Program-made: the position numbers and the translations under genes | The notes under the pieces: generated by a model | Databases searched by the model: none | What the model was told of the DNA's origin: nothing | The model's input: only the letters and a program-made list of their open reading frames with translations | Origin: Brevundimonas guildfordensis | GTDB lineage: Bacteria > Pseudomonadota > Alphaproteobacteria > Caulobacterales > Caulobacteraceae | DNA: 64,000 nt | Direction: 5' to 3' | Assembly (NCBI RefSeq): GCF_014836405.1 | Contig: NZ_JACSQU010000003.1 | Location: 124,001-188,000 of the forward strand | Shown: in pieces, positions 24,214-34,279 of the stretch | Layout of the letters: every line of letters begins with the position of its first letter | Numbering within the stretch: the stretch's first letter is position 1

Positions 24214-27200
24214 TTAGGAAGCCGAAGCCAAGACCTCGCGGATCGCTCCATTCGCAATGGTCAGCTTGGCGAAGGTCCAGCCGGAGCCCGAGGTCTCGAT
24301 CTCGTCGACCGAGCCGCGCAGGGCTTCCACCTGATCCATGCGGGCGCCGATCCAGGCGTCGACCGCCTGTTCGGCGCTGTCCTCGCCGGCGCCGGCCCCC
24401 TGGGCCGAGGCGGTGGCCACGGCGCGGGTCAGCTGCTGCTGCTCGGTCATCAGGTCCTGGATCAGGCGACGCACGGCCAGGCGATCGAAGTGATCGCCCG
24501 ACGGCACCGACCCGGCCGCCACGCGCAGGCGGTCGAAGTCGAAGGCGGCGCCGACCTGGTGATAGACGCGCGCCATGGCCGGGGCGTCCCAGCCCAGCTC
24601 GGTCGCCAGGTCGCCGATGTCGGCCGTGGCCACCATCGGACGCAGCATGGCGATGTCGCGGGCCAGCTCCTCAGGCGCGCCCAGGCCGATGAAGGTCTGG
24701 ACCCGGTCGTCGTAGCGGGCGTGTTCATAGCGCGACAGCACGTCCGGGCCGGCGGCGCGCAGGGCGTCGGCGGCGGGCTGATAGGCGGCGATCATGCCGC
24801 CGACCGTCGTCTCGGTGCGGGCCGCGCGGCGCGCCAGCCAGAAGGTCTGGCGACGCAGGACCAGGGCGATCTCCTGGTACAGGGCCGTCTGGGCCTCGGC
24901 CGGGATCTTCAGGTCCAGGGCCTCGACCGCCTTCCAGGCCTCGTCGAGGCGGAAGACGTGACGCGCGGTCTCGAAGGCCGTGACCATGGCGGCGGTGTCG
25001 CACTCCGCCGCCGCCCGCAGGCGGTCGGGGAAGGTCGGCCCGGCCATGTTGACGATCTCGTTCGACAGCACGGTGGCGATGATGTCGCGACGCAGGCGGT
25101 GACCCTTCATGTCCTCTTCGAACTGGGCCAGCGGGGTCGGGAAGTAGTCGACCAGCATCCGCTCGAAGAAGGCGTCGTCGGGCGCCGCCGAGGCGACGAT
25201 CTCGTCGAACAGCTCAAGCTTGGAATAGGCGGTCAGGACCGCCAGCTCCGGTCGCGACAGGGCCTGGCCCTGCAGCTTCATCTCGGCCATGCGCGCGTCG
25301 TCGGGCAGATATTCCACCGCCCGGTTCAGCTTACCGATCGAAACCAGGTGCTGCATGAAGGCCTGCTGGGCGTCCAGCGCTGCGGCGCCTTCGGCCTGTT
25401 GCAGGGTCAGGGCCAGGGTCTGGTCGTAGTTGTGGCGCAGGACGTTGTCCGCCACCTCGTCGGTCATCGACTTCAGCAGGGCGTTGCGGTCCTCGGCCTT
25501 CAGATGGCCCGAGGCGATGGCGCCGCCCAGCAGGATCTTGATGTTCACCTCCTGGTCGGAGGAGTCCACGCCGGCCGAGTTGTCGATGGCGTCGGTGTTC
25601 AGGCGAACGCCCGCGCGCGCGGCCTCAATGCGGCCCAGCTGGGTCATGCCCAGGTTGGCGCCTTCGCCGATGATCTGGGCGCGGATGTCCCCGCCGTTGA
25701 CGCGGATGGCGTCGTTGGCCTTGTCGCCGACCTGCAGGTTGGTCTCGCCCGAACCCTTGATGTAGGTGCCGATGCCGCCGAAGTAGAGCAGCTCGGCGCG
25801 GGCCTTGAGGATGGCCTGCATTAGGGTGACCGGGTCGACCGTGTCGGCCTCGATGTCGAGCAGGTCCTTGATCTGCGGGGTCAGGGTGATCGACTTGGCC
25901 GAGCGCGAGAAGACGCCGCCGCCTTCCGAGATCAGGCTCTTGTCATAGTCCTGCCAGCTGGTGCGCGGGGTCTCGAACAGACGCTTGCGCTCTTCCCACG
26001 ACGTGGCGGGATCCGGGGTCGGGTCGATGAAGATGTCGCGGTGATCGAAGGCGGCCACCACCTTGGTCGCCTTGGACAGCAGCATGCCGTTGCCGAAGAC
26101 GTCGCCGGACATGTCGCCGACGCCGACCACGGTGAAGGGCTCGGTCTGGATGTCCTTGCCGACCTCGCGGAAGTGACGCTTGACCGCCTCCCAAGCGCCG
26201 CGCGCGGTGATGCCCATCTCCTTGTGGTCATAGCCGGCCGAGCCGCCGCTCGCGAAAGCGTCGTCCAGCCAGAAGCCGTAGGACTGGCTCACGCCGTTGG
26301 CGATGTCCGAGAAGGTCGCCGTGCCCTTGTCGGCAGCCACGACCAGATAGGGGTCGTCGCCTTCCCAGGCCACGACATTGGCCGGACGCACCGGGGCGGC
26401 GTCGCCGACGATGTTGTCGGTGATGTCCAGCATGCCCGACAGGAAGGTCTTGTAGGCGCGGATCGCCTCGGCCTGCATTTCCTCGCGCGTGCCGCCGACC
26501 GGCAACTGCTTGGGATAGAAGCCGCCCTTGGAGCCGACCGGGACGATGACCGAGTTCTTGACCTGCTGGGCCTTCACCAGGCCCAGGACCTCGGTGCGGA
26601 AGTCGTCACGACGATCCGACCAACGCAGGCCGCCACGCGCCACCGGGCCGAAGCGCAGGTGCGAACCCTCGATATGCGGCGCCCAGACGAAGATCTCGCG
26701 GAAGGGCTTGGGCAGGGGCAGGTCGGCCAGTTCCTGACCGGCGATCTTGATCGAGATGTGCGCCTTCGGATGACCCTCGGCGTCGACCTGATAGAAGTTG
26801 GTGCGCTTGATCCCGTCGATCAGGGCCGCGATCCGGCGCAGAGCGCGGTCGTGATCCAGGCTCTTCACGTCCTGCAACAGGGTCTCGATCTTGGCGTCCA
26901 GCTCGGCCACGGCCGCTTCACGCTCGGCGACCGAACCGCCGTGGGCGGGATCGAACTTGGCCTTGAACAGCGACACGATGGCGCGCGCCACGTCGGGGTA
27001 CTCGCGCAGGGCCGCTTCCTGAACCGCCTGCGACGGGTCCAGACCGGTCTGCTGGCGATAGCGGGCCAGTGTGCGGATCAGGGCCGCCTCGCGCCAGTCG
27101 ACGCCCAGCTCCAGCACCAGACGGTTGAAGCCGTCGCTCTCGGTGCGGCCGTTCCACACGGCCTTGAAGGCCTCTTCGAACGGGGTCTTGAGATCGGCGA

Positions 27201-29076
27201 ACACCAGGTCGGCGCCGCGCGGGTCTTCCAGCAGGAAGTCGTGGATATAGATCGGCTCCTGACCGATCGTGCGCACCACGTGGTCGGATTCCTCGAGCGT
27301 CTTCAGGCCCATGTCGGCCAGGATCGGCAGGACGTCCGACAGCGGCACGGCCGAGCCGCGACGATACAGTTTGAAGCGGAACTGCAGGTTGGTCTCGTCG
27401 GCGGTGCGGAAGGCGCGCACCGCCACCGGCTCGGCGTGAACGCCATTGGCGGCCGCGCCGTCGTTGAGACGGTCGAACTGCTCCAGATCAGCCACGGCCT
27501 CGGCCGCGTCATAGCGGTCGCGGAAGGCGACGCCGAAGCCCTCGGCCCAGCGGGCGCTGGTCGGGCCGACGGCGGCCTCGTCCACCCCGGCCTGGCGCAG
27601 GGCGCGCTCGAAGCGGTCGATCCAGCTGCGGCCGGCCTCGGCCACCTCGGCCTCCAACGCCTTGAGATCCGGCACCGGGTGCTCGCCCGGCGTCACGCCG
27701 ATGATGTAGTGGACGCGGGTCAGCGGCTGGTCCGACATCTGCGGATAGGCGGCCGACACCCGGCCGCCCCAGGCCTCGGCCAGGATGGCGCCGATACGCT
27801 GACGCAGCCCGGCGTCGTAGCGCTCGCGCGGCACGAAGCACAGCACCGAGACGAACCGGTCGAACGGATCGCGGCGCGTGAACAGGCGGATGCGCGGGCG
27901 GTCATACAGGTGCAGGATGCCCAGCGCCGTATCCAGCAGCTCGTCCTCGCCGATCTGGAACAGCTCGTCGCGCGGATAGTTTTCGAGGATGGTGCGCAGG
28001 CGCTTGTGGTTGTGGCTGCCGGGCGTCTTGTCGGCGCGGGCCAGGGCGTTCTCGACCTTGCGGCGCAGCAGCGGCACCTCATGCGCCATGACGTCGTAGG
28101 CTTCATGGGTGAACAGGCCGACGAAGCGCGTCTCGCCCACGGCGCGGCCCTGATCGTCGAAACGCTTGACGCCGATGTAGTCCATATAGGCGCGGCGGTG
28201 CACGCGAGAGCGCATATTGCCCTTGGCTACGGTGACCGGCTCGCTCTCGTTCAGCTGGGCCTGCATGGCGGGCGTCAGCACGGCCGGCTCATTGGCGCGG
28301 CGCAGGACGCGGCGCTCCGGATCGCTGAGAATGCCCAGTCCATCCGTCGACTGGTTCAGAGGCGCCTCGGCCTCATAGGCGCCGTCGGCCCCGCGCGGAT
28401 AGTCGTACTGGCGGGCGCCCAGGAAGACGAAGTGGTCGTCCTTGACCCAACGCAGGAAGGCCAGGTTCTCGGCCAGGACCTCGCTCGCCACGCCGACCGG
28501 CGGGTGGGCCTCCAGGCGGGCGATCTCGGCGCCCATCGCGTCAAGCATCGGGGCGTGGTCGCGCACGGCGGCGCGGACATCGGCCAGGGCGGCCGCCAGA
28601 CCTTCACCCAGGGCGTCGCGGCGCTCCTGCGGCAGGGGATCGATGACGGCGATGATCAAGGAATCGCGGCGCCCGGCCTCGACCTCGACGATCGGGTGGA
28701 ACAGGGCGCGCACGGTGACGCCGGCCTCGGCCAGTTCGCCCAGCACGCTGTCGACCAGGAAGGGGCCGTCGTCCTGCAGGATCAGGATCTGGTCATAGCC
28801 GGTGTTGACGCCGTGTTCGTCGACCAGAGGACCGACGGTGATGCGGGCGGGCTCGCCCGCCTTGCGGGCCTGGGCGCCGCGCCATGCGCCGGCCAGCAGG
28901 ATCGCCAGATCGTCGCCGCCCAGTTCGGGCGTCTCATCGGCGGCGTAATCGTCGAACGCCTGGGCCAGCAGGGCCTTCTCGGCGGCCCCCGGAGGCGCCG
29001 CAATCCGCGCATAGGCCGCTTCCAGCGCTCCCAGGTCAGCGGGAACGGCGGGAACGATGCGCGAAGCAGCGGACAT
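24214..29076 (-). CDS. NAD-specific glutamate dehydrogenase, large (about 180 kDa) type
   Basis: The 1620-residue product belongs to the large GDH family known from Caulobacter, Pseudomonas and Streptomyces, which oxidises glutamate to 2-oxoglutarate for catabolism. The N-terminal half holds ACT-like regulatory segments (DDGPFLVDSVLGEL near residue 88). The catalytic part shows ARGGLRWSDRRDDFRTEV, VGSKGGFYPKQLP and a Rossmann region around GGVFSRSAKSI with FGGIGTYIKGSGETN. The C-terminal third is helical. The ATG at 29076 fits the family start. The gene stands alone; a hairpin element follows the stop. Confidence 0.95.
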   Translation of the reverse strand: MSAASRIVPAVPADLGALEAAYARIAAPPGAAEKALLAQAFDDYAADETPELGGDDLAILLAGAWRGAQARKAGEPARITVGPLVDEHGVNTGYDQILILQDDGPFLVDSVLGELAEAGVTVRALFHPIVEVEAGRRDSLIIAVIDPLPQERRDALGEGLAAALADVRAAVRDHAPMLDAMGAEIARLEAHPPVGVASEVLAENLAFLRWVKDDHFVFLGARQYDYPRGADGAYEAEAPLNQSTDGLGILSDPERRVLRRANEPAVLTPAMQAQLNESEPVTVAKGNMRSRVHRRAYMDYIGVKRFDDQGRAVGETRFVGLFTHEAYDVMAHEVPLLRRKVENALARADKTPGSHNHKRLRTILENYPRDELFQIGEDELLDTALGILHLYDRPRIRLFTRRDPFDRFVSVLCFVPRERYDAGLRQRIGAILAEAWGGRVSAAYPQMSDQPLTRVHYIIGVTPGEHPVPDLKALEAEVAEAGRSWIDRFERALRQAGVDEAAVGPTSARWAEGFGVAFRDRYDAAEAVADLEQFDRLNDGAAANGVHAEPVAVRAFRTADETNLQFRFKLYRRGSAVPLSDVLPILADMGLKTLEESDHVVRTIGQEPIYIHDFLLEDPRGADLVFADLKTPFEEAFKAVWNGRTESDGFNRLVLELGVDWREAALIRTLARYRQQTGLDPSQAVQEAALREYPDVARAIVSLFKAKFDPAHGGSVAEREAAVAELDAKIETLLQDVKSLDHDRALRRIAALIDGIKRTNFYQVDAEGHPKAHISIKIAGQELADLPLPKPFREIFVWAPHIEGSHLRFGPVARGGLRWSDRRDDFRTEVLGLVKAQQVKNSVIVPVGSKGGFYPKQLPVGGTREEMQAEAIRAYKTFLSGMLDITDNIVGDAAPVRPANVVAWEGDDPYLVVAADKGTATFSDIANGVSQSYGFWLDDAFASGGSAGYDHKEMGITARGAWEAVKRHFREVGKDIQTEPFTVVGVGDMSGDVFGNGMLLSKATKVVAAFDHRDIFIDPTPDPATSWEERKRLFETPRTSWQDYDKSLISEGGGVFSRSAKSITLTPQIKDLLDIEADTVDPVTLMQAILKARAELLYFGGIGTYIKGSGETNLQVGDKANDAIRVNGGDIRAQIIGEGANLGMTQLGRIEAARAGVRLNTDAIDNSAGVDSSDQEVNIKILLGGAIASGHLKAEDRNALLKSMTDEVADNVLRHNYDQTLALTLQQAEGAAALDAQQAFMQHLVSIGKLNRAVEYLPDDARMAEMKLQGQALSRPELAVLTAYSKLELFDEIVASAAPDDAFFERMLVDYFPTPLAQFEEDMKGHRLRRDIIATVLSNEIVNMAGPTFPDRLRAAAECDTAAMVTAFETARHVFRLDEAWKAVEALDLKIPAEAQTALYQEIALVLRRQTFWLARRAARTETTVGGMIAAYQPAADALRAAGPDVLSRYEHARYDDRVQTFIGLGAPEELARDIAMLRPMVATADIGDLATELGWDAPAMARVYHQVGAAFDFDRLRVAAGSVPSGDHFDRLAVRRLIQDLMTEQQQLTRAVATASAQGAGAGEDSAEQAVDAWIGARMDQVEALRGSVDEIETSGSGWTFAKLTIANGAIREVLASAS

Positions 29077-29322
29077 GACGAAAGTCTCAAACGGCGCGGG
29101 GCAAAACCGCTGGGGAAAACTGCGGCACCTTAGCGCGCCCGGCGAGAACGGCTAGGCCGCTCAAGCCCCGAATTGCATGGATTTTCAGTGTGCAGCGCAC
29201 CATGTGGCGCAAGGGGCCCAGTTGTGGATGGTTTTTCGCATCCGGGGCGCTCAGCTGTCCATCACAAGCCCCATTTTCGCCGCGTTTGGACCGATCCGAC
29301 CGGCCAGAAGCGTCGACCCTGG

Positions 29323-29363
29323 CCCCAAAAACGAACAAGGCCGTCGAACGATGTCCGACGGCC
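29323..29363 (-). terminator. Rho-independent terminator on the minus strand
   Basis: GGCCGTCG and CGACGGCC (29339-29363) pair around nine bases and are followed on the minus strand by TTGTTCGTTTTT. It would end the candidate sRNA transcript described next. Confidence 0.85.
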
Positions 29364-29449
29364 TGCTCGGTCCGGCGCTAGGAGGGGGAGGGAAGCGCCG
29401 GCCTCAGACGCCGCAGCCCGGGAGGGGGAGGGGAGGGCCGCGTCGTGTG
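29327..29449 (-). ncRNA. Candidate C-rich-loop small RNA
   Basis: About 123 bases on the minus strand fold into two similar hairpins and a terminator. Hairpin 1 pairs 29435-29442 with 29412-29419 around a 15-base loop of only C and T. Hairpin 2 pairs 29394-29401 with 29372-29379 around a 14-base loop of C and T. CCTCCC-type loops can mask Shine-Dalgarno sequences, as in the cuckoo (CcsR) RNAs of Rhodobacter and the C-rich GsrN of Caulobacter. A promoter matching the alphaproteobacterial RpoH consensus lies directly upstream. The gene itself is predicted; homology to those RNAs is not tested. Confidence 0.65.
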
Positions 29450-29455
29450 AGGATG

Positions 29456-29483
29456 AGATAGGCGGCGATTGCGGCCTTTCAAG
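29456..29483 (-). promoter_or_regulatory. RpoH-type promoter for the candidate sRNA
   Basis: On the minus strand CTTG (29483-29480), 17 bases, then CCTATCT (29462-29456) fit the alphaproteobacterial heat-shock pattern CTTG-N17/18-CYTATNT. Read as sigma-70, it gives TTGAAA-N16-TATCTC. It lies 14 bases after the stop of the AI-2E permease gene and points to the sRNA. Confidence 0.6.
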
Positions 29484-29496
29484 GACAATTGAAGGA

Positions 29497-30654
29497 TTAT
29501 TTCAGGCTTCGATCCTGCGACGGGACGTCGCGGCCCAAAAGTCGTCCGAGCCAGGAAGAACCGCCCTTTGGCGGGCTTTCCTGGCCGGGTTTGCGGGCAT
29601 AGGGTTCGCCATCGCCGGACAGCAGGACGGCGATCCAGCGCGAGCCCTTGAACTCCGCCAGAATGGCCATGGCCATCACCGCCAGAGGGGTCGACAGGAA
29701 CATCCCCGCCACGCCCCACAGCTTGCCCCAGAAGGCCAGGGCCAGCAGCACGACGATAGGGTCGATGTTCTGGTTGTCGCCCTGCATCCGCGGCTGCACC
29801 AGATTGCCGACCAGGAACAGCAGGACCTGAAGCCCGACGAAGAGCACCGCCGCCGGCCAATAGCTCTCAAACTGGACCAGGGCGAACAGCGGCGGCGCGC
29901 AGCCGGCCACCGCCCCGCCCAGCACCGGGATGAAGCCGACGATGAAGATGACGAAGGTCCAGAACTCAGCGTTCTGGAGCCCCACAGCCCGCATCAGCAC
30001 CCACGCCACGGCGCAGATCATGGCCCCGGTCACAGCCTGGACCCACAGATAGCCCTCGACCCCGCCGCGCACGCGCTCGAACACCTCCAACGCCTCCTGA
30101 CGCGGGCCGCGCTCGGGGAACATGCCGACCATCTTCTTGCGGAAGCCCGCCTGCGAGGCCAGCAGGAAGCCCAGGTAGATCATGACGAAGAAGGCGCCCG
30201 TCGCCGCCCCCTGCACCTGGAAAGCGGCGCTGGTCAGCCAGCCGCGTACGTCGATACCGGCGATCATGTCGTGGAAGGTCGGCGGGTCGCTGATCCCGAC
30301 GAGGGCGGACACGTCGCGGCTGATCTGATCGATACGCGGACCGATATTACCCGCAACGCCCGAGGCGTCGGTGAAGAAGCCCGCCGCCCCATCGACGATG
30401 ATCCAGATCGACAGCAGGAACCCCAGCACCACGGCGATCAAGGCCGCCGCGCCGGCGAAACGGGGCGGAATCGGCGTGCGGCGCTCGATGGCCCGCTTCA
30501 CCCCGTCGATCATGATCATCAGGAACATGGCCATGGCCAGGGGCGTCAGGATGTCCCGCAGCCAGTAAAGCGCCGCCCCTGCCGCCACCACAGCGATCAA
30601 GACCACCGCATGGGCGGCCGGCGAGGAATGGCGGACGGTGATCGGAAGCTTCAT
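29497..30654 (-). CDS. AI-2E family transporter (PerM-type membrane protein)
   Basis: The 385-residue protein has the family layout: an N-terminal membrane pair (HAVVLIAVVAAGAALYW and TPLAMAMFLMIMIDGVK), a third segment, a soluble region of about 70 residues, and a block of C-terminal segments with FWTFVIFIVGFIPVLGG and PIVVLLALAFWGKLWG. Members export small molecules or ions; the autoinducer-2 role is proven only for a few. ATG 30654 directly precedes the conserved part; the longer frame upstream is dropped. It is divergent from the HerA-like gene. Confidence 0.88.
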   Translation of the reverse strand: MKLPITVRHSSPAAHAVVLIAVVAAGAALYWLRDILTPLAMAMFLMIMIDGVKRAIERRTPIPPRFAGAAALIAVVLGFLLSIWIIVDGAAGFFTDASGVAGNIGPRIDQISRDVSALVGISDPPTFHDMIAGIDVRGWLTSAAFQVQGAATGAFFVMIYLGFLLASQAGFRKKMVGMFPERGPRQEALEVFERVRGGVEGYLWVQAVTGAMICAVAWVLMRAVGLQNAEFWTFVIFIVGFIPVLGGAVAGCAPPLFALVQFESYWPAAVLFVGLQVLLFLVGNLVQPRMQGDNQNIDPIVVLLALAFWGKLWGVAGMFLSTPLAVMAMAILAEFKGSRWIAVLLSGDGEPYARKPGQESPPKGGSSWLGRLLGRDVPSQDRSLK

Positions 30655-30770
30655 GGCGAGACTGTCATCGTGGCATGGACCGGCGTCAATCGCTGTCAAC
30701 CGCCGAGGTTCCGCCTTGCAGCGGCGGCGCGGGCGATTAAGCATGGACTGTCACGCAGGAGACCCGCTTC

Positions 30771-32288
30771 ATGACCGACGCCCCCGCTCTGTTTCTCGGC
30801 CAGTCTTTTGAAGGCGCGCCTGAACGCCTGCTGTTGAACCGGGCCAATCGCCACGGCGTCGTGGCGGGCGCCACCGGCACCGGCAAGACCGTGACCCTGC
30901 AGATCATGGCCCAGGGCTTTTCCGAAGCGGGCGTCCCGGTGTTCTGCGCCGATGTGAAGGGCGACCTTTCCGGGATCAGCCAGGACGGCGGGCTGGAGAA
31001 GTTCGCTGAACGCGCCGGCAAGATGGGCCTGACGCTCAACGGCAAGTCGGCGCCCGTCGTCTTCTGGGACCTGTACGGCCAGAAGGGCCATCCGATCCGC
31101 GCCACGGTGTCGGACGTCGGCCCGGTGCTGCTGGCCCGGATGCTGGAGCTGAACGACGTGCAGGAAGGGGTGCTGACGGTCGCCTTCCACGTCGCCGACA
31201 AGGAAGGCCTTCTGCTGCTGGACCTGGAGGACCTGCGCGCCCTGCTGGCCCATGTCGGCGAGAACGCCCAGACGATCGGCCGCGAGGTCGGCAACGTGTC
31301 GCCCACCTCTATCGCCGCCATCCAGCGCGCCCTGCTTCAGTTGGAGCAGCAGGGCGGCAAGGCCTTCTTCGGCGAACCGGCCCTGCGGCTTGAGGACATG
31401 ATGCGCACCGCCCTGGACGGCCGGGGCCAGGTGAACGTGCTGGACGCGACGCGGCTGATGAACAGCCCGCGCCTGTACGCCGCCTTCCTGCTGTGGCTGC
31501 TGTCCGAGCTGTTCGAGCAGCTGCCCGAGATCGGCGACCCGGAGAAGCCGCGCCTGGTCTTCTTCTTCGACGAGGCGCACCTGCTGTTCAACGACGCGCC
31601 CAAGGGCCTGCTGGAGAAGGTCGAGCAGGTGGTGCGCCTGATCCGCTCCAAGGGCGTCGGCGTCTATTTCGTGACCCAGAACCCGGCCGACATTCCCGAC
31701 AGCGTCCTGGCCCAGCTGGGCAACCGGGTGCAGCACGCGCTGCGCGCCTATACCCCCGCCGAGCAGAAGGGCCTGCGCGCGGCCGCCCAGAGCTTCCGCG
31801 CCAACCCGGCCTTCGACACCGCCGAGGCCATTCAGGCGCTGGGGGTCGGCGAGGCGCTGGTGTCCACGCTCGACGAAAAGGGCGCCCCGACCGTCGTGGC
31901 CCAGACCAAGATCCGTCCGCCGGATTCGCGCCTGGGCCCGGCGACCGAAGCCGAGCGCGCGGCGATCATGGCCGCCAGCCCGGTGCGCGGCCTCTATGAC
32001 ACGGCGATCAACCGCGAGTCGGCCGAAGAGGTGCTGAAGGCCCGCCGCGCCCAGGCCGACCGTCTCGAAGCCGAAACCGCCTCAGCGGCGGCTGATGCGA
32101 AGGCGGCGGAAAAGGCCGCGCGGTCCGCGCCGGCGCCGAGCCGCGAACGCGCCGCGCCCCGCGCTCGGGCCGCCTCCAACCGCCAGACGCCTATGGAGGC
32201 CCTGACCAAGTCGGTCTTGCGCACCGCCGGCTCCACCATCACCCGCGAACTGCTGCGCGGCGTATTGGGCAGCCTGAAGAAGCGCTAA
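30771..32288 (+). CDS. HerA-like ATPase, YjgR/DUF853 family
   Basis: The 505-residue protein has Walker [14 protein letters not shown] near residues 32-44, a Walker B-type [12 protein letters not shown], and the [18 protein letters not shown] sensor region. Together these place it with the YjgR family of FtsK/HerA P-loop ATPases, possibly DNA-pumping enzymes. The tail after residue 430 is Ala/Arg-rich and probably disordered. Its cellular role is not established. It converges with mltA, with three bases between the stops. Confidence 0.9.
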   Translation: MTDAPALFLGQSFEGAPERLLLNRANRHGVVAGATGTGKTVTLQIMAQGFSEAGVPVFCADVKGDLSGISQDGGLEKFAERAGKMGLTLNGKSAPVVFWDLYGQKGHPIRATVSDVGPVLLARMLELNDVQEGVLTVAFHVADKEGLLLLDLEDLRALLAHVGENAQTIGREVGNVSPTSIAAIQRALLQLEQQGGKAFFGEPALRLEDMMRTALDGRGQVNVLDATRLMNSPRLYAAFLLWLLSELFEQLPEIGDPEKPRLVFFFDEAHLLFNDAPKGLLEKVEQVVRLIRSKGVGVYFVTQNPADIPDSVLAQLGNRVQHALRAYTPAEQKGLRAAAQSFRANPAFDTAEAIQALGVGEALVSTLDEKGAPTVVAQTKIRPPDSRLGPATEAERAAIMAASPVRGLYDTAINRESAEEVLKARRAQADRLEAETASAAADAKAAEKAARSAPAPSRERAAPRARAASNRQTPMEALTKSVLRTAGSTITRELLRGVLGSLKKR

Positions 32289-32291
32289 AGG

Positions 32292-33419
32292 TCAGCCGCG
32301 CGGGATCAGGCGCCACATCCGCAAGGGGTGGCGCACCGCGCCCGCCTCTAGGCCCGCCGCGTCGCCGCGCCCGATGTAGAGGTCCGCGCGCACCGGGCCG
32401 CGGATGGCCGAGCCCGTGTCCAGCGTCACCACCAGGCCGCGATAGCTGGCGCGGGCCCCGCGCAGGTTGCCCCCGTCCGCCTCGATCCAGGCCGCCTCGC
32501 CATAGGTCCAGCGCGACGGGTCCACCGCCACCGAACGCCGCGCGGGCAGGGGCACGCCTGCCGCGCCCGTGGCCTCATTGCCGTCGTCCGGACTGGTCGT
32601 GAAGAAGATGTAGCGCGGGTTCAGCGCCATCACCCGTCGCGCTTCGGGTCCGCGATGGGCCGCCAGCCAGGCGCGGATGGCCTCGCCCGAGGTGCCGTCG
32701 CGCGGCAGCAGACCCTCATCGGCCATGGGGCGGGCGATGCCGACGAACTTGGCGCCGTTGTCGGCGGCGTAGGCGGCGCGCAGACGGGCGCCGTCGGGGA
32801 AGGCAAGGGTGCCGGATCCCTGAATCTGCAGGAAGAACAGATCCTCCGCCTTCATCCAGGCCAGGACGGAAGACTGCGCCGATCCGGCCTCGATGGCGGC
32901 GCGATCGCCGACGCTGGACGGATTGGCCGGCCGGCTGAGCACCGGCGCGTCGAACTCGGCGTCCGGCGCGCGGCGGGCCGGGTACTCGGGCGCGAAATAG
33001 GCGGTCAGCAGGCCGCGCCCGCCGTCATCGGTCTGGACCTCGGTCGCCGAGAAACGGCTCTCAAGAAAGGCGCGGGCGTCGCTGGGACTGGCGCGCGCGA
33101 CGAGGGCGCGGGCGTCGCGGCAGGTTTCAACCGCAATACGGGACGGACCGCATCCGGCGGCATAGGCCCGCAGAGCGGCCAGGTGGTCTTCCTCGGCCCA
33201 GCCGGGCAGGGCGGCAAGGGGGAGCTCGCCTGCGACCGGCGGCAAGGTCGGTCTATCGATGGGCGGCAGGGGTCGAGGATCGGGCGTGGGCACGGCGCGA
33301 GGCGCCGACGCGCACGACGCCGCCAGCAGCGCCAGGACAGCAACGCCTGTCCAGGCAAGCGGAGCCTTTGGATAACGGGCCGCGCCCGCCTGATCGAGGG
33401 ACACGGACCGGGCTAGCAT
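32292..33419 (-). CDS. mltA: Membrane-bound lytic murein transglycosylase A
   Basis: MltA cleaves peptidoglycan to 1,6-anhydromuropeptides. The 375-residue product has a signal sequence ending in the lipobox LAASC (Cys near residue 36), a proline-rich linker, and the MltA domain with GLLTAYFAPEYPA, FFLQIQGSGTLAFPDG and late VTLDTGSAIRGPVRADLYIG carrying the catalytic aspartate region. Its ATG shares one base with the stop of the Tim44-like gene upstream, so they are translationally coupled. Confidence 0.92.
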   Translation of the reverse strand: MLARSVSLDQAGAARYPKAPLAWTGVAVLALLAASCASAPRAVPTPDPRPLPPIDRPTLPPVAGELPLAALPGWAEEDHLAALRAYAAGCGPSRIAVETCRDARALVARASPSDARAFLESRFSATEVQTDDGGRGLLTAYFAPEYPARRAPDAEFDAPVLSRPANPSSVGDRAAIEAGSAQSSVLAWMKAEDLFFLQIQGSGTLAFPDGARLRAAYAADNGAKFVGIARPMADEGLLPRDGTSGEAIRAWLAAHRGPEARRVMALNPRYIFFTTSPDDGNEATGAAGVPLPARRSVAVDPSRWTYGEAAWIEADGGNLRGARASYRGLVVTLDTGSAIRGPVRADLYIGRGDAAGLEAGAVRHPLRMWRLIPRG

Positions 33420-34042
33420 CAAGCGGCGGCCGGCTCAACGCGGGCCAAGGCCCAGTTGGGATCGGACGCGCCCAGGCGGCGCTCAAAAGTCCAGATTTCA
33501 GCGGTGCGGCGCTCTTCTGTGACGGTCTCGCCGCCCGAAGGGGTCAGCGACCCGCGCACCTCGGCCAGGAAGCGCACCTTGGCCAGGGCGCGATCGCCCT
33601 CGGCGGTGGCCAGTTCCAGGTCGGCGCGGGGGGCATGGACCAGTTCGGCGCTCTCGGCGTCGCCGCGCGCCTCACGGGCGGCGATGCCCGCCTCGAACGA
33701 ACTCATGACCTTGTCGGTTAGCAGCGGGCGCAGGGCCTCGCGGTCGCCCTTGGCGTAGGCGCGTACGATGGTCTCATAGGCCTGACGCGCGCCTTCCAGA
33801 AACCGGTGCGGGTCGAAGTTGGGGTCGCGCGCCTTCAGCCCGGCGATCGCCGCCGTCAGCGCGGGATCGGCGACAGGGCCTTTGGGCGCTTCGGCCGCGC
33901 CGCCCAATGCCGCCGGGACCGGCATCGGCTTGGGATTGTCCTCCGGCTGGCGGCCGACCTTCTTGCCCAGCACATTATAGAGCTGAAACAGCAGAACCGC
34001 CGCGATGACGGCGAATATCACGATCTGAAAGGTCACCGGCAC
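33419..34042 (-). CDS. Tim44/TimA family membrane-anchored protein
   Basis: The 207-residue protein has one N-terminal membrane segment (about residues 4-20, IVIFAVIAAVLLFQLYNVL), a proline-rich linker, and a C-terminal Tim44-like domain with LEGARQAYETIVRAYAKGD and LRPLLTDKVMSSFEAGI. This family is related to mitochondrial Tim44 and is common next to secB in alphaproteobacteria. The start is GTG 34042 with GAGG ahead. It is divergent from secB and coupled to mltA. Confidence 0.85.
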   Translation of the reverse strand: MPVTFQIVIFAVIAAVLLFQLYNVLGKKVGRQPEDNPKPMPVPAALGGAAEAPKGPVADPALTAAIAGLKARDPNFDPHRFLEGARQAYETIVRAYAKGDREALRPLLTDKVMSSFEAGIAAREARGDAESAELVHAPRADLELATAEGDRALAKVRFLAEVRGSLTPSGGETVTEERRTAEIWTFERRLGASDPNWALARVEPAAA

Positions 34043-34279
34043 GGTGGGTTCCTCGATTAGTCAGGCCGCCGGTCACACGACAGGCGGGCCAGGGGCTCTC
34101 CCCAGAGGCAGGGCGTGCCCTGTGATTAGGGGTCGATCCGGGCGGGCGCAAGGCGAAGCAGGGGGCGAACGCCGGTCTCGACGTTGCGACACAGGGTCTC
34201 GTCATGCTACCGCCGCCGCTCACGCCCGCCTCCGGAGGGAGCGGGACGCCTCCATTTCTGCAAGACGGTTTCCACACCC

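Noticed and set aside
26041..29133. Plus-strand open frame of 1030 codons opposite the NAD-GDH gene
   Set aside because: It mirrors the codon pattern of a clearly real GC-rich gene, has no recognised domain and no ribosome site.
29173..30774. Plus-strand frame opposite the AI-2E permease and across its downstream gap
   Set aside because: His/Arg/Gln-rich shadow composition; the minus-strand permease has clear membrane segments.
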